DNA of 64,000 nucleotides from positions 2,852,001-2,916,000 of the forward strand of contig OY756140.1 of assembly GCA_963576785.1 (NCBI GenBank). The letters run 5' to 3'. Shown here in pieces: positions 1 to 13,029 of the stretch. This DNA comes from Chlorophyllum brunneum (Eukaryota; Basidiomycota; Agaricomycetes; Agaricales; Agaricaceae). The position numbers and the translations under genes are program-made. Position 1 is the first letter of the stretch, and each line of letters starts with the position of its first letter. The notes beneath the pieces were generated by a model. It was given only the letters and a program-made list of their open reading frames with translations. It ran no database searches and was not told where the DNA came from.

Positions 1-3000
1 ACCGACGTAGTCGGCGTTGTGAGGGTGGAGGTATCTCGAATTCTGCATCTGAAGAAAGATTGCTGGGGAGGTGGCGTTTGAGTGCCCGTCGGCCGCCGCG
101 TCGGACAGGTTGAGTATCTTCTATAGCTGGTGTTCCCAGCAACGGAGAGGAATCAGGTATTCTGCAAGAGGGTGGCATAGAATTCTTGGATTTGAAATCT
201 GGACTTGCGCTAAGGGATCGAGCTGATAGAATCTCCGGCTCTGAGGAGGGTTCCAACACGCTATGGTCGACAAGACGAGTCTGAGGTTTTGCTGCATCAT
301 TACAACGGGTTCCTAGGGATTAGGAGAGGACAACTACTGGGGGGTGGGCGGAACTTACCCTGAGTTCGCGAAGAAAGTAAGTCCGTAAGCTCCACAGATT
401 CATCGTACGTCGCATTTTTGGGTACCAATGGTGACGACGAGAGAATCACGATATCCGGATCTTCGTCGTCGTCGACTAACCATGCCATATCGTCGTTCTT
501 ACCTTGATTCTCTAGGGGCGAATCCGCTTGAGTGACTATTGGAAGACGTGTTCAGCACGAGTCAACGCTTTCTTTGTGAGGGTACTCACAAGGCGTTTCC
601 GACCGGCGTCGTTCCATTTCTTTACCAGAAAGGTCTGTGAATGCATCTTCCTTCAGTGGACTTAGCCTGGTTTTGACATGCCTCCTTGATACCCTAGGTG
701 AGGGTGACTGTGAAGATGAAAAGACCGAGTCTAGCGACAAACTCCTCTCTCTTTGTGTTTTCTCCCAGCAGGAGAATGGCCCATTCCCCAGTTCGCGGTC
801 AACTGAGTCGTCTCTGCCTTGCTGCGAAAGGGAGATCGAAGGTTCCTTTTGCTTGCCTTTGGCTCCCCTTTGCACTCTTCCCTTCTTCTCTTCCTCCCAT
901 TCACTTTCTCCCTTCTCTGCAGCTTTCTTTTTTGGCTTGGGTTTAGCCTTAGGTTTCGCAGCGCTCCCGGACTCAACCGTCGCTGCCCTCTTCATCTTTC
1001 CTTTTGCCTTTGGATTCCCCAGGTGTTCCTCGTTCCATAGATGCGTTTTGAATAAGGGAGAAGTAAGAGATCGGGTCCGCCTGGCAGAAAACAGTCCTTC
1101 AATGCCGGCGTCAAGTGCTTTGTCCAAATCGTCATCTTCAGCCTCTGCCTCGATGTTCTTCACATCCATAACTTTACTCTTCTTTGATTGTCTCAGGATT
1201 AGATCTGCGACATTGACGAAACCCGTACACGCTCCCAAAGGTATATTCCTCATCATGTCATCGTTGCGTTTGCGTTTCGTGGTCGTGGAAGTTTTCGTAG
1301 GGGACCGTTTAACTTTGCTACGTTCTTCACGAACGTATGGTTTAATCTCCATTACTCTTTCAAGTGGAGCAGGTTTGACGTGTTCTGGGAGGAGACGCTT
1401 GACGTCTGAATAGAATTCGAGATCATCACCGCGACAGATCGCTTTTTGGACTTCTTTGTATGAGGCGCGGGCTTTGTCAAGGTTAAACTCTTCCCGATCT
1501 TCGGCTAGTAGGACATGGATACAACCAGCACGTTTTCGTCCTGTTCGTCCGAAACGTTGCAGCTGGTTGGCGCATATGCTCAGAAATTGGGTTATAGAAG
1601 AGGGGGGGGGAACAGCAATGTAACGAACTTACCATTCGGATTGGTGTCTTCTGAGTATCATAACATATGATCAGATCAACCTCTCCAATATCTAGACCCT
1701 CTTCACCGATGCATGTTGCCACGAGAACATTGAACACACCACTCTGGAACTTTTGAATGATCTGAGTAAAACGAACCGTCAGTGCTCCTTGTTCTATGGT
1801 GAAAACAATGCACAGCACCTCAAGTTGTTCCTTCTGTGCTTGTCCCCTCTTCCCGTGCTTATCTATTCCCTGTCCAATGAATTTGGAAGCACGTATCATG
1901 GGCTCATGTTCGTTCAGTGCTTCTACAATCTCATCCACGACCTCTCTATGGGTGACAAACACCATCGCCTTGGATTCTCCCGATGTCTCTTCATTCTCGT
2001 CCCGGTCATTGTCCGGGAGCCTCTGGCCGTAATACTTTACCAAGAGATGGACAGCCTTGTCCATCTTGGGATGGGGTGGGAAAGGTCCTGTGGGGTTCGT
2101 TCTATGTATTTCAAAAGCCGCGATGGTTTTCTTGAACAAGTCATTTTCGCGAAGCTTCTTGCTCTGAGCTTGCTGGTTCTTTCGTGCTTGTTCGTCCGTG
2201 TCTTTCTCAGACACCTCCTTCAAGTATGAATAAGCCATGCCAACGGTTCCCTCTAGCTAAGGATATGTTTAGTCATGGTTATGTGAGGAAGATAGGTAGC
2301 TCACCAAGTATCCCATCACCTGTGCCAAATTACCGAGCATACTCAAATGTCCGATGAGACCTCTTTGGTCAGGAGCTAATGTACCAATTTTTACGCGAGC
2401 GGAATAAGGATGAAGTCTAATAGCTTGCTGTTCTGGCCACATGATACCTCTAGCTTTGAGGGGCTTGAGGAAGGTCTGAAATAATTGGATCAGGTTGGCA
2501 CAGAGGAGGTCCGAGAAAGGTTGCGTACATCCATAAGCCGGGCAAGTAGATCTCGGATTAAGACGATACCTTCAGACATCTTTATACAGTGCTGTTCGAT
2601 TTTCTGGACGGAATGAGAGACAAGACGAGCATCAAAAAGGATGGTCAGCAAACCTTGTCGTGAAGATACTCCCGTAGGTCAAGACTCTCTTCATTCCGGA
2701 TCTCGATGTGACTGATATGTAGGCCATCGACAAGATTCTGGACGGCCATAGGGTTACTTCCGGGCGTGGCCGTTAGTGCAATGAGGCGAAAGTGGGGGTT
2801 TTTCGCCATCATGTGGCGTACAATTTGATTGTATGCGTAATCACCCGTGGCTTTGTGCGCTTCGTCTTTCCAATACTGAGTTCAGGGCGGAATTCAAGAA
2901 TTTGGTGCCTTACCGACTACGAGAAGGACGATATCCAAGACGTCGCAATTCTGTGTTAAGAGGTCATTCATCAGTGTTTGTGGGGTCATGTAAAATATCC

Positions 3001-4206
3001 TTTTCTCTCTCCACTAGTGAGACGAACAGTTAGTGGGCTGGGCAATACCGCAACAGGTGATTGACAACTAACCAGCCTTTCTCGTTTCACTTTGGGGATT
3101 TCACCAGTCATCTCAGCGGCATCACTTCCTGGGATGCCGCAAGATTGGTGAGATGCATCTATCTGTTGGGCGACAAGTGGCTTCGTAGGCGCTACGAACA
3201 CCACTTTACCATCAGGAAACCATCTGTAATCTTGACGCGATATGTCAGGATTTGGGTGACCCGACGACTTCGAAACTCACAATTCAACATGATAACCCCT
3301 GCAATAAAGGTCTTGCCTAAACCTGTCGGCACAGAGATAATGGTATTCTCAAACAATGAATTCTTGACAATGTTAAATTGGTAATCTCGTTTGGGTTTGT
3401 TCAGAGGGTAGAGCCAATGCTTTGCTTCGAGCAAGTCTGGCATGAGTTTCATGGGAGGCGGCTGAGTAAGGTGTGAGTCATATATGCAAGTCGGTAAAGC
3501 CATTGATTTACAGGTCTAATGATGATGGCAAACAATGACAGGAGAGGTGAGCATCTGCGCGTGAACTGTCAAGGTGAACATACCCATCTAAAGAGCGGGG
3601 TGAGTGTGGTCTGATGGCAGTCTCACTCTTGGGCTTACCAGGAGGTACGAATGGAGCAGGGAATTGTTCAAACTCTACTTGCTCCTCCTCCTCTTCATCC
3701 TCTTCAAACAGTCTACCCTTTCCCTGCTTCCTCTGCCCACTCTTGGCAAAAGCGGTCTGATCCCAAACCTTGGTCTTCTTCGGTTTCGATCCAAAAGGAG
3801 TCCGGGAAGTTGAGGTTGTCCGCTGCATTGCTTGACGAGACCTTGGCTTATTCGTCTGGGGAGAATTCGGCAGCACATCTCCAAACAATGTCGTCTGCCT
3901 GGTTGGTCCAACGACCGGTTTGGCTTTCCCGGCATACGAGTCCGCAATAAAAGTGTCTAGCATCTCCAGCTCATGGTCGTCCAGGTCTAAAGTCAAATCA
4001 TAGAATGAGTCATCCCTGCCCATGGATTTCGGTTTCGGAGGATGTGGCTTGGAGATGGGGTTTGGGGTCGAGGTGGTCGTTGCTGCAGAGGTTATGCTGG
4101 ATTCTCTGGATGGTTTTGTGGCTGCATATGCAGCTTCTATTGCATCGAGCTGCGCGAATGCGGCCTCGTCGAGCTGGTCGTCGTCAAAGTAGCCATCCGA
4201 GCTCAT
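1..4206 (-). CDS. MPH1: MPH1/FANCM-type ATP-dependent DNA helicase (3' end beyond left edge)
   Basis: This is a superfamily 2 DNA helicase of the Mph1/FANCM family, which remodels stalled forks and D-loops in the nucleus. The ATG at 4206-4204 starts an acidic, disordered N-terminus. The helicase core follows: RDYQFNIV and Walker [12 protein letters not shown] (about 3333-3298), [12 protein letters not shown], the [11 protein letters not shown] box (DEAH at 2866-2855), [37 protein letters not shown] and motif [15 protein letters not shown] (about 1560-1520). The [11 protein letters not shown] stretch and the helical insert are typical of the family. Several 50-80 nt introns are needed, for example 281-358. 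The C-terminal half is lysine/serine rich and low in complexity, and the frame stays open to base 1, so the stop codon lies outside the window. It is divergent from the G-patch gene, 121 bp away. Exact exon ends are not all resolved. Confidence 0.93.
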
Positions 4207-4327
4207 CGAGGGTATCGCTGCAAGTGCTTGGCGCTACTTTATTACGCAACGCGTTGTTAGTCACGTGCGGGTTCCCAAAATGGAAGGGGGATACTCTTCG
4301 AGCTCTGTCGTGGTCAGACTGGTCGCA

Positions 4328-5873
4328 ATGTCGGAGGGCTCAACAGCCCGCTGGAACGCTCTTCCCATGGCCCATACAGACGGGCCAGGACCTACCCCAA
4401 AGGTACTCTACCAGCCCTTCCCCTTCGATATCAACACTGCATGTTCCCCTGCTCCCTTTTCCCCCTCCCCAGCGCAAGAGACAGGAGGACGAGATGGACG
4501 ATGACGATGACGACATTTCTCTCGTCTCGCGCTCTCCTTCCCCGGACGATGCAGCAATGGATGTCGATCCAGGCGCCAATATCTCCCACTATGATGAATT
4601 CGTCCGGAAACCTATACATGAGACTATAACCGTCGAAACCAAGATCAAGTCCACTAACAAGGGCTTTGCTATGCTTGCAAAGATGGGATGGTCAGAGGGA
4701 AAACCACTAGGTCTCTCTGAGGATGGTGCGTTTCTTACTTCATCATGATTCTTGTCGGTCAGTGACAGTCCATCCCAAGGCCGTGTTGACCCAATCCCAT
4801 TCGAAATCAAACTGGACTCCACCGGTCTTGGGAAAACAAGCCAAGATGTCCGTATGATCGAAGAAACGGTCTCCCAGCGCCGTGGGCTCGACTCCGAACG
4901 CCAGACCAAAGAAACAGATGAGCAGCGGAGGGCTCGTGAGGTGCTCCTCGCTTTCGTCTCTCACACACCACATCTTACCCACTGCTAAAAATAGGATGCC
5001 GTAGCGCGCAAAGCCGCAGTCCAGGATGAGATAACAAATGCCCTCCGCGCCTTCTACTGCACACTCTGCGACAAACAATTTCAAAATGTTGCTCAATATG
5101 ATGAGCACACCAACTCATATGCGCATCATCATAAAGCCAGATTCAGAGATATGCAAGCTAACGCTCGCCCTAAGCCTCAAGAGGACATCGATAGACGCAA
5201 GGAGAAGGAACGTAAACGCGAGGAACGCGAACTACGTAAAATCGCGGCTGCGGCTGGTATCAAAGTACCAAAGGCGCTTCCCCAGGCGGGGTTGGCGTCC
5301 GCAGCCACCACTGCGGAATCACACCCGTCGATAGGCGTCGAAGATAGCTCAACCCAGAAAAAAGGAGGCTGGGCTTCATTTGGTACTGTCTCCACATCAA
5401 CTACTGCGTCGCCGGGCGGGTTCACGAAGTCAGGCTGGGCAACCGTTGGGCCGTCATCATCAACCTCCTCGACACCACCACCACCACCACCTGAACCATC
5501 GAGGCCTTCAGGTTGGGCTCCAACCCCCCCTACGCCTACACCCCCGCCACCTGCCACCTACCATACCCCATCTTTCCGGACAGGAGGTTGGACTTCCCTT
5601 GATACAGGGACTGTCGACACCCGTCCGTCATCTACTGCCGCTCATAACCCAGACTTCCCTCAGCTACCGCATTCTAGAGGTGGATGGAAATCTTTGCCTA
5701 CAGCACCCACCCCTACCATTCTTCCACCTCCACCTCCTTCCCAACCTGAAGTGTCCGAACCCTCCACTCCCAACCTTACCTCCGCTGCATCCCAGCCCTT
5801 ATCTACCCCGTCGACAGAACCCACACGTTCAGGTTGGCAAAAGTTCCAGGCGAAGAGCAACAAACGAAGGTAA
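4328..5873 (+). CDS. G-patch and C2H2/U1-type zinc-finger protein
   Basis: The predicted protein has 455 residues in four exons (4328-4402, 4473-4725, 4780-4940, 4995-5873), whose lengths sum to whole codons. After a short acidic leader, a G-patch is readable as NKGFAMLAKMGWSEGKPLG. It is followed by a single U1-type zinc finger, CTLCDKQFQNVAQYDEH with a later His, and then a basic KERKREERELRK helix. The C-terminal half is proline/serine rich and repeats a GGW or SGW motif (GGWASFG, SGWATVG, GGWTSLD, GGWKSLP, SGWQKF). G-patch proteins usually activate DEAH-box RNA helicases, so a role in splicing or RNA processing is inferred; the zinc finger suggests RNA binding. The start was chosen at 4328 because exon 1 joins exon 2 in phase; 4367 is an alternative in-frame ATG. 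I cannot assign a named orthologue; it is closest in layout to GPATCH8. Confidence 0.82.
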
Positions 5874-6396
5874 TTACCCCTATCTGTCATTCATCGCGAA
5901 TGCATTCTGTACAGGCCTTCTGTCTCCGAGCTACAATCTCACTCGTGAACTTTGTCCGTCATACACGACCGTCCCAATTTGTCACAATACGACATTTTGT
6001 CCAAATAACGAAAGTCAATTAAGCTTCGGATTAAATCAGAATTTTCTTTCAGCTAAGTAAATAGGACTAACTAGCTACAGTGGGGAGGCGAATTGATCGA
6101 GGTTCTTATGTAGGTGTATGTATCATGTATGAACAGAACTATGATGTCATTAACGGGGAAGGGTTGACCACCAGAGCTCTTGCGAAAGAGCGAAAATAAG
6201 GAAAGCGGCGATCGCAACAGTAGATAAAAAGACTGCGAGGTATATCGTGCTGAACAAAAAAAAAACAGTGAACCGAGTTGGGAAGCAACAAGAACAGGAG
6301 CGAGACGAGGTGTTGGGGTGGGAGGTCCATTGAGTGCAGTAAGAATATACAGATCATAATAAACAGGTGACAAAGAGAAAACCGAGCACCCAGAGT
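5874..6396. other. Intergenic region between convergent genes
   Basis: The G-patch gene and BDF1 end towards each other here. The stretch is AT-richer than its flanks and holds A and T runs (for example near 6256) that would suit 3' ends on both strands. I see no coding signal. Confidence 0.5.
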
Positions 6397-9183
6397 CTAC
6401 TCTGAATCACTACCAGAACTGTCCGAATCGCTCGAGTCAGACGAGTGATCACTGTCGACATTTCTGGTTGCTGCTGCTGGTCCGGAGCCCGCTGGCTGGT
6501 CGAAAAGAGCCATGCGTTGTTCAAGTTGCCGGATTTTCTCAGCCTCGACATCCTCGTCCATGCTCTTCCGTTTCAGCCCGCCGGTACCAGTACCCTTGCT
6601 TGGTCGGTTCCGTTTTGTAGGTTGAGCACGCATAGGGCGGATCACAAAATTATATAGCTTTGTTAGAACCGCTGCTGGAAGTGTGTCAATTTCCAGTTCA
6701 ATCTCTTCCGTGCTCTGTAATACGTGTGAGATCGTGGGACAACAAGAGGGAAGGAAAGGAGTACTCACATCACGAATTTCAGGAACCCCCTCATGAATGA
6801 TCTGAATAACCTTTTCGAGTTTTGTCCCATCAAGCTTGCCAATAGATTCGCTCAAGTCTTTCTTCTGCTCGAAAGTTAGAACGTCATCATCAGCAATAGG
6901 TTTCTTGGCTTTCTTCTTGCTGGACTGATTTTTCAGCTGTTTCGGGGGAGCTTTGGAGGTTGATGGCGCTGGTGCTTTCTCACGCCGCTCTTCCTTTTTC
7001 CTCTTCGCGGGTTTGCTCTTGAGCGTCGTTAGTGTACTCTGCAGCGTCTCCATTTGTTGTTCAATCTCGGCGATTTGGCCTGATAAATCGATCAATATAT
7101 GCTCAAAGTAAAGATAGTAGCGAGACCCACGTTGACGTGCTTCTTCCTCCTCGCTATCTTCTTCATCCTCGCTGTCACTGATTTCACGGAGAGGTGGAAG
7201 ATTCTTCCATTTCTCCTCAAAGAGCCGCTGGAGATCAGCGCCAGCAACTTGAACAGGAGTTCCGACGGGATTGAAGGCAAAGCAGTTTTTGATCATTAGT
7301 TTGAAGTCCGCGTAGAAATCCTTGGCAATCGCGTATTCGTTGTTATCAAGTTTTCTGCGCATGGTAGAGAGATCCATAGGCTTTTTCACAATCTTCGGGT
7401 ACATCGGTAGCTCCATCTTCACCCAGTCTGATAATGATCGAGTTATTATTCGCAATCAATAAACGAGGGACAAGGTACCTACCAACAGGCTCGTAGAAGG
7501 GACTCGCGGCGTTATAATGCTGTTTTCGATTAAGGTCTGAAAGAATCTTGCCGCAATATTTCAGCTGCTCGGCTGTACCATCATCTTTCACCCGCTTGCC
7601 CTTGCGGTTCTTCTTTGGAGCGTCAGCATAAGGAAGATCCTTCGGAGGGGGTGGATGAATTTCACGCTTCGGTCTTCCAACTGCCTCGTTTTCGTTTCGA
7701 CGAATGACAGGTACTGTTGTAGAGAGGCGGCGAGCCGGAGGTGCCTTCGGCTGCTTTGGAGGGGCAGACACGGGTTGCGGTGGAGGTGGTGGAGTAACCT
7801 TTTTTGGAGGGGGAGGTGGTTTGACCTATTAAGGTTCAGCCAGTGATTGTGATACCAGGAAGTGGACTCACTTCGGGGGCGGGCAATGCGACTGGCATGT
7901 GCTTTATCTGCTTATCGAAGATCTCTTCAATGCGCTTTCCCATCGCTGTTATCGCATGGTCCGGGCCATTGAACGTGACACAATTGTAGAAGATCAAGCG
8001 GACATCAGCGATAAATTCATCAGCGCTGTTGTAACGAGGGTTCTCAGGATTGGGATCGGGTTTCTGCGGGTTGGAGCTTGCTAGCTTGCGCTCAATGGTA
8101 GAGAAGTCCATCGGTTGCTTAATGATTGAAAAGTAATGGGGGATGTTGAGAGCGACGGGGTCGACTGGTCGTAGGAATGGAGCCGCGTCTTTAACCTTTC
8201 TGAGACTCCGGATGGTTGACTGGCAAAAGCGTAGCTGAGCGGTCGTGAGGGTGGACGGACCAAACGAGAATGAGGAAGATTGGGGTAGCGCAGATGAAGG
8301 GGGGATGGACGCGGTCGTCGTTGTGGCACTCGGAGGCGGCACAGGGCTTGGGGCAGCAGAGGCTGGAGGTGGGGTTGCGGACTTCAGAAGGGCGAGCAAA
8401 GCATGGGAAATTAGCACGCCGATTACGGCGTACAGGAGATATCAAGGTACTCACGTTTACATGCGCGAAAGCCGCCTGATCCGCATCGGAGAGCATCCTA
8501 GGCCTCTTCGCTGGAGGTGGTCCATGTTCCCCGTCGTCTACTTGGGAGGGTGGCCGAGGGGTGGATGCACCGCTGGCACCGATGCCCATCATTGAGGCAT
8601 CGGCAGTGGCGGGGGATGTGGGTGGATGAATGTCGCCGTCTTCCATGTGAATGTCTGAATCATGATGGACACCGTTCGGCACGGACACTTGCTCTGCCAT
8701 CTTCACGTCTTCGAGTAGGTCGCCAGTTTGTGGAGGGGGGGTTCCATTAGGTGGACGGACGGGAATTGCGGCTATATATGGTCCCAGAAAATTTTGATGA
8801 GAGGGTGCGGTCATAGAAGGAGAAAGAAAAGATGAACCTGGATCTGCTGGGGTACCTATCTGCGCGACTGTGGACGCGTCGTCGATTGTAGTCACTGTGG
8901 GCTTGTTGTCCACAGGTGCAATGGGCTTGATGGGGATAGGTTCGTGGCGGACATCGCTCTGCTGTTCATGGTACTCAGTATCAATCTTAACATCGGGCGC
9001 TGCGGCGTTTGAGACAGGGGTAGCGGGAGAATCTACCGCAGGCGAGCTTGGATCACGTCTGAGGTCACCATTGAGCTTTGCCAAGCCATTTGTATTGCCA
9101 TTGGGGGTGTGGTCGACGTCGGGAACGACGCTGGGAGTGATGGGGTCTGTGTGACCAGAATCTCCGGAATGCTCATGGTTCAT
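6397..9183 (-). CDS. BDF1: BET-family double-bromodomain chromatin protein
   Basis: This is a nuclear reader of acetylated histone H4, related to yeast Bdf1 and animal BRD4, which helps recruit TFIID and open chromatin. The ATG at 9183 begins a long disordered N-terminus rich in Pro, Ser and Thr. Bromodomain 1 lies in the 7836-8417 exon (RFCQSTIRSLRKVKDAAPF, HYFSIIKQPMDFSTIERKL, YNCVTFNGPDH). Bromodomain 2 is split by an intron near 7450-7480 (KYCGKILSDLNRK, YPKIVKKPMDLSTMRRKL, KNCFAFNPVGTPV). Both keep the Asn that binds acetyl-lysine. A Lys-rich linker leads to an ET domain (EQKKDLSESIGKLDG, EIELEIDTLPAAVLTKLYNF) and the tail is a Ser/Asp run. About four introns are needed. Both bromodomains and the ET domain are readable without frame breaks, so I regard the gene as intact. 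Confidence 0.95.
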
Positions 9184-9404
9184 AATTGGAACGTGACAGT
9201 CACGGCGTGACAGAGGGAGAGCAAGGGAAGATTTTTGGGGAGTTAGGGGGATCGGAGGTGGCTAGGTCTTTATAGTCCTCGAAATTTAAGGTTCAGATCT
9301 CCCGCGCAGGGGCCACCCTCCTTCAACAACACTCCCTCCTGCATCCCCGCCCAGCCTCACATGCATCTCTGCAAGCCCCCTACTCCATACAGATCTGCTC
9401 CCAG

Positions 9405-12037
9405 CTACTCTTCGTCCTTTTCCTCCTCGGGAGGCTCGTCTGCGAACACAGGCTTGGGCTGGTTTGCTCTCCAGGCTGGAACAAGGTTTCGGAAAAAACC
9501 GCCACGTCAGCCAACATCACGTAAACATGCGCAAATGCTGAGATTTGTCTCGGCACGTGCACGCAGATCAGCTGCCGGTGTCGGCTAAACCCACCTGCCT
9601 GCGCGCGCGAGTCCTCTGCCAGGCAAAAAAAACCCACCTTTGGTCCACAGCGGGTCCTGGTCTGCCTTGTCGGCGTACTTGAGCAACGCCTCGCGGGGCT
9701 ATATTCATGAAAAATGCATCAGTATCAAACCAGAAAGTGTGAGAAGGTAACCGCCCCGTCAAGCGCCATCAGGAGATAGGAAACCTGATCTGGGGCGACG
9801 ACTTGAACAGGAGTTATACAAGACTTGATGCCCGATGGCTTTGTCATATGCACCAGCATAGCTCGCGAAGCAAAAGAGTCTCAGAGAAGTTACAATCAAG
9901 ACAGCGCTCCGCCATAAAAAGGAGAAGTAAAAGAGGGATGGCGACAAGGGGAAATCGCTATGGCAGCAAACACTCACATCTTCGTCTCGCGTAGTATCCC
10001 TGACCAAATTCTGCACAACATGTTGGGTGGCACTCGCACCCACTCGTCCTCCCTTTCCAGGTCCAGTGACTGGAAGTTCTGGCCTCCTGCTCTTCCTCGG
10101 ATCCAGCCTATCTTTCTCGCGTTTACGTTTTGTCCCTCGGCCTGGATCCATGTCGCGGAACATGGGTAGCGCGTGTGGTGTAATAATGTGTGGAGCGGTC
10201 ACCGCATCTGACATGTCTTCCACAGTGACCTTCCTAGGTGGCCCCTTGTTGAGCAAGAGCTTGGCGCCATTGAGCGACGTTTCTGGAGAGTAGAGCACAC
10301 ATATCTCGCCATTTGAGAGGCCTGTCACAACCTGCTGGCGTTGGTGACAGCGAACAAAAAAGTCACGCGCGACTCACCTGATTGATTTTGGAGTGCCAGC
10401 ACACTCTGACGGGCGTTGCCCCAATCTCGAGTATTTTCACAGCTTCCAAGTTGTCTTTTTGCAGAAATAATAGCTTGCCATGACCACCCTTAGCCGTAGC
10501 ACCCGCACCTGTGATAACATACTTATCATCCGGACTGAAGACTGCATTCGTATTCGGATACAGGGTGGGCGTTTCATTCCTCACAGCAAGAGGCTTCTTG
10601 AACGCTCGCAGATCCCAAACTGCCCGAACAGTCCGTTAGTGCCCATACGACTTCATCGTAGACACGTTTACATACTTTTTACGGTATCATCACCACCCCT
10701 TGTAAGCACCGTCCTCCCATCAACAGAGAAGACAAGCGAACCTGTCTCAGAATGCTTCGTATGAGCGCCTTCTATCGTCATGTTCGGACGTGCAAAGTTG
10801 GAACTGGACTGCCACATATGCAGGGCACCATCAAGGCAAGCTTTGCAGTAAAGGGGGTAAGCTATTTGCGGGGTCATATAGCTGAGTGTGTGGCAACGCA
10901 CCTCCACCAATGATCCCACCATCAGGAGAATACCCGCAAGCTAACACCTTCGTCCGTGCTCCCCGCTCCTTAGACTTCACCACTATCACCGTTTTCTGTT
11001 TGCGCTTATTCTCCACGTCCCATATCCTGACCTGCGTTAGTCCCTAGGCGAGACTTGAGAAATAAGGCAAACACAAACCGGATTGTCGAGTCAGCAGAAG
11101 AAGTGATGAACGTTTGGCTATCCTTTGGATGCCATGCACAAGCAGTTAGCTCACTGACATGCCCGCTGGAATGCGACTGTCAGCCCAAACTCATCATAAG
11201 AGAGCCAACGGCACTTACGAAGTGTTCTTCATATCACGTATGTAAGGGTCTCCCTTGATGTAAGTAGCTCTGAAGCTAGATGAATACTGGCACGGCAAGC
11301 CGCACAAACTTCAAAGCGTACGTACCGCTCCTCCCCATCCCTATCAAACAATTTTGCCTGTATTGTTCCGGAAATACACAGAAATTGCTGTCCATCATTC
11401 GAAAACCTCAGGTCATGTATCTGTAAGTCCCAAGTCAGGTCATTCATAATGATACAGAATGCACGCGACGTACATGATATGAACCTGCGGGTTCCCAGCT
11501 CTTGAAAGGCTTGCACCGCATGTCCATGCCACCAAAATCCCAGAGCTTACAGTCATAATCATGCGAACCTGATACAATCCGAGCGCCGGAAGGATCCAAG
11601 GCAAGCGCGGAGACCACCTTCGTATGGTCCTTGAGGACGATCTCGTGGGTAGTGGGAAACTCTGGCGCGCGATCATCGTCATCGTCAAAGTCCTCCAAGT
11701 CCGAGGGGTCATACTCTGGTTCTTCTGGAGCATCCGCAGGCTCGCCGTTCTGGGGTGGTGGTGAAGGTCCAACCTCGCCTTCCGAGTCACCCTTCGCCGA
11801 TTGAACCCGAGACTTGGCTACAGTTTGTGGTAGATAAGGTCCTGCTACAGGTGGTTTTGGTGCGGGTGTCTCCTTGATAGCTTTAGCATGAGTACGCATA
11901 AGAAACGCGAGGGCGGAACGAAGACGACGCACCTCGCCTCGTTTGCTCTTGTCGAACCGATGCGGGTCCAGCTGCTTCTTCTTGGGTGCCTTCCCAAAAC
12001 CAGAGATGCCCATAGCCGCAAATATATCGTCCGACAT
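9405..12037 (-). CDS. WDR70: WDR70/GAD-1-type WD40-repeat protein
   Basis: This looks like the fungal orthologue of WDR70 (gastrulation defective 1), a nuclear WD40 protein reported to work with CRL4-DDB1 in histone H2B ubiquitination and DNA repair. The start at 12037 gives MSDDIFAAMGISGFGK; the longer open frame upstream is not needed. An acidic region precedes the propeller, where I can read TTHEIVLKDHTKVVSALALD, GSHDYDCKLWDF, RGGDDTVK, ITPHALPMFRD, EKDRLDPRKSRRPE and TGPGKGGRVG. These follow the order of the human protein. The last exon is separated by a 162 nt intron (9476-9637) and encodes the WDR70-like tail NQPKPVFADEPP, ending at 9405. Seven or more introns are needed. Tandem with BDF1, 221 bp apart. 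Confidence 0.9.
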
Positions 12038-12195
12038 TTTGAGAAGAAAGCACGATGCAGAAACACAACAAGGTTGCCAAGTGTTGATTAGGTAATATAA
12101 CATAAATTAGAGATTAATTAAGCTGCGAGTGCGTTTCTCCTCCCAGTCCCCTCCCCAGGCACCCTCCCTCAGCGGCCGGAGCCTCAGCGCTCGTT

Positions 12196-12757
12196 ATGCT
12201 TAAGCGACAACGTGCATCTTCTCCGCTGCCTTCTCCTCCGAGTGTGCCACAAGGCCCGTCCTCGGAAGACGTCATCAATATTCGTGATCTAAAACGCAGA
12301 CGTATTGCACCGCCATCACTAGACGGCCAGAAGAGGGGATGGGATTCTCAGTCTCTGGAGGATGAAAATGAGGAGGAATACGTCGAGAGCGACGGGCATG
12401 ACGAGAGGGACGAGGTGGGGCTGCTGCAGTCGTCAAATGTGGAATACGCAGCAGTCAACAGTGTGTTGAAAGAGATGCACATTCTCCACAAGCATCGCCA
12501 ATTATTCTCGCCCCCAGCTCAAATCCACACTATTGCCAGTAGCTTATACCCACAGTTCCCCGTTGACAAAAGCCGAGAAATATACCCCCCCGAAACCCAG
12601 ATAACGTCGGAGTCGGTTCGTGTATATGAGCATTACGAGGACGCAAACAGGTAAGATACCGCTCTCCTCCCCGTACCTTTCCCCTCAACAGCTCTATAAC
12701 AGGTCTCTTGCTTCTGCATTCCTCTCACGCAGACAGCACCCTCCCAGTCAACCCTAA
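12196..12757 (+). CDS. Small acidic protein, function unknown
   Basis: Two exons (12196-12650 and 12703-12757), joined in phase across a GT-AG intron, encode 169 residues. The N-terminus carries RDLKRRRIAPPSLDGQKRGW, which contains a possible nuclear localisation signal; an acidic stretch follows (ENEEEYVESDGHDERDE), then a helical segment around NSVLKEMHILHKHRQLF. The end is basic (FLSRRQHP). No catalytic motif, membrane segment or signal peptide is visible. The gene shares a divergent promoter of 158 bp with WDR70. I do not recognise the family; a small nuclear protein is the most I would infer from composition. Confidence 0.7.
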
Positions 12758-13029
12758 ACTTGAAAATCACTCGCATCTCCCATTTACCCTTCCCAAACTT
12801 GTGCTGCACTTTCGCTTATGCCCTCCTCATACTTGCATTGATTATTTATCCTGCGCATCCTGTACTTCTAATTATCGCATAATTTGTTCCCCTGTGTTGA
12901 TGTCTATGCTACGGTCGCACTTTCGAACCACAAAGGGTAGCCAGCCCACCCATTGCGGATTAGGCTTTCAGCTGATTCCAGAACATTCCTTGTAGGCACA
13001 AGATGGCCATAGAAACCCGTAGTTCAGCA

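Noticed and set aside
637..1413. A 258-codon frame on the + strand
   Set aside because: It is the antisense shadow of the MPH1 C-terminal exon; the minus strand carries the conserved sequence.
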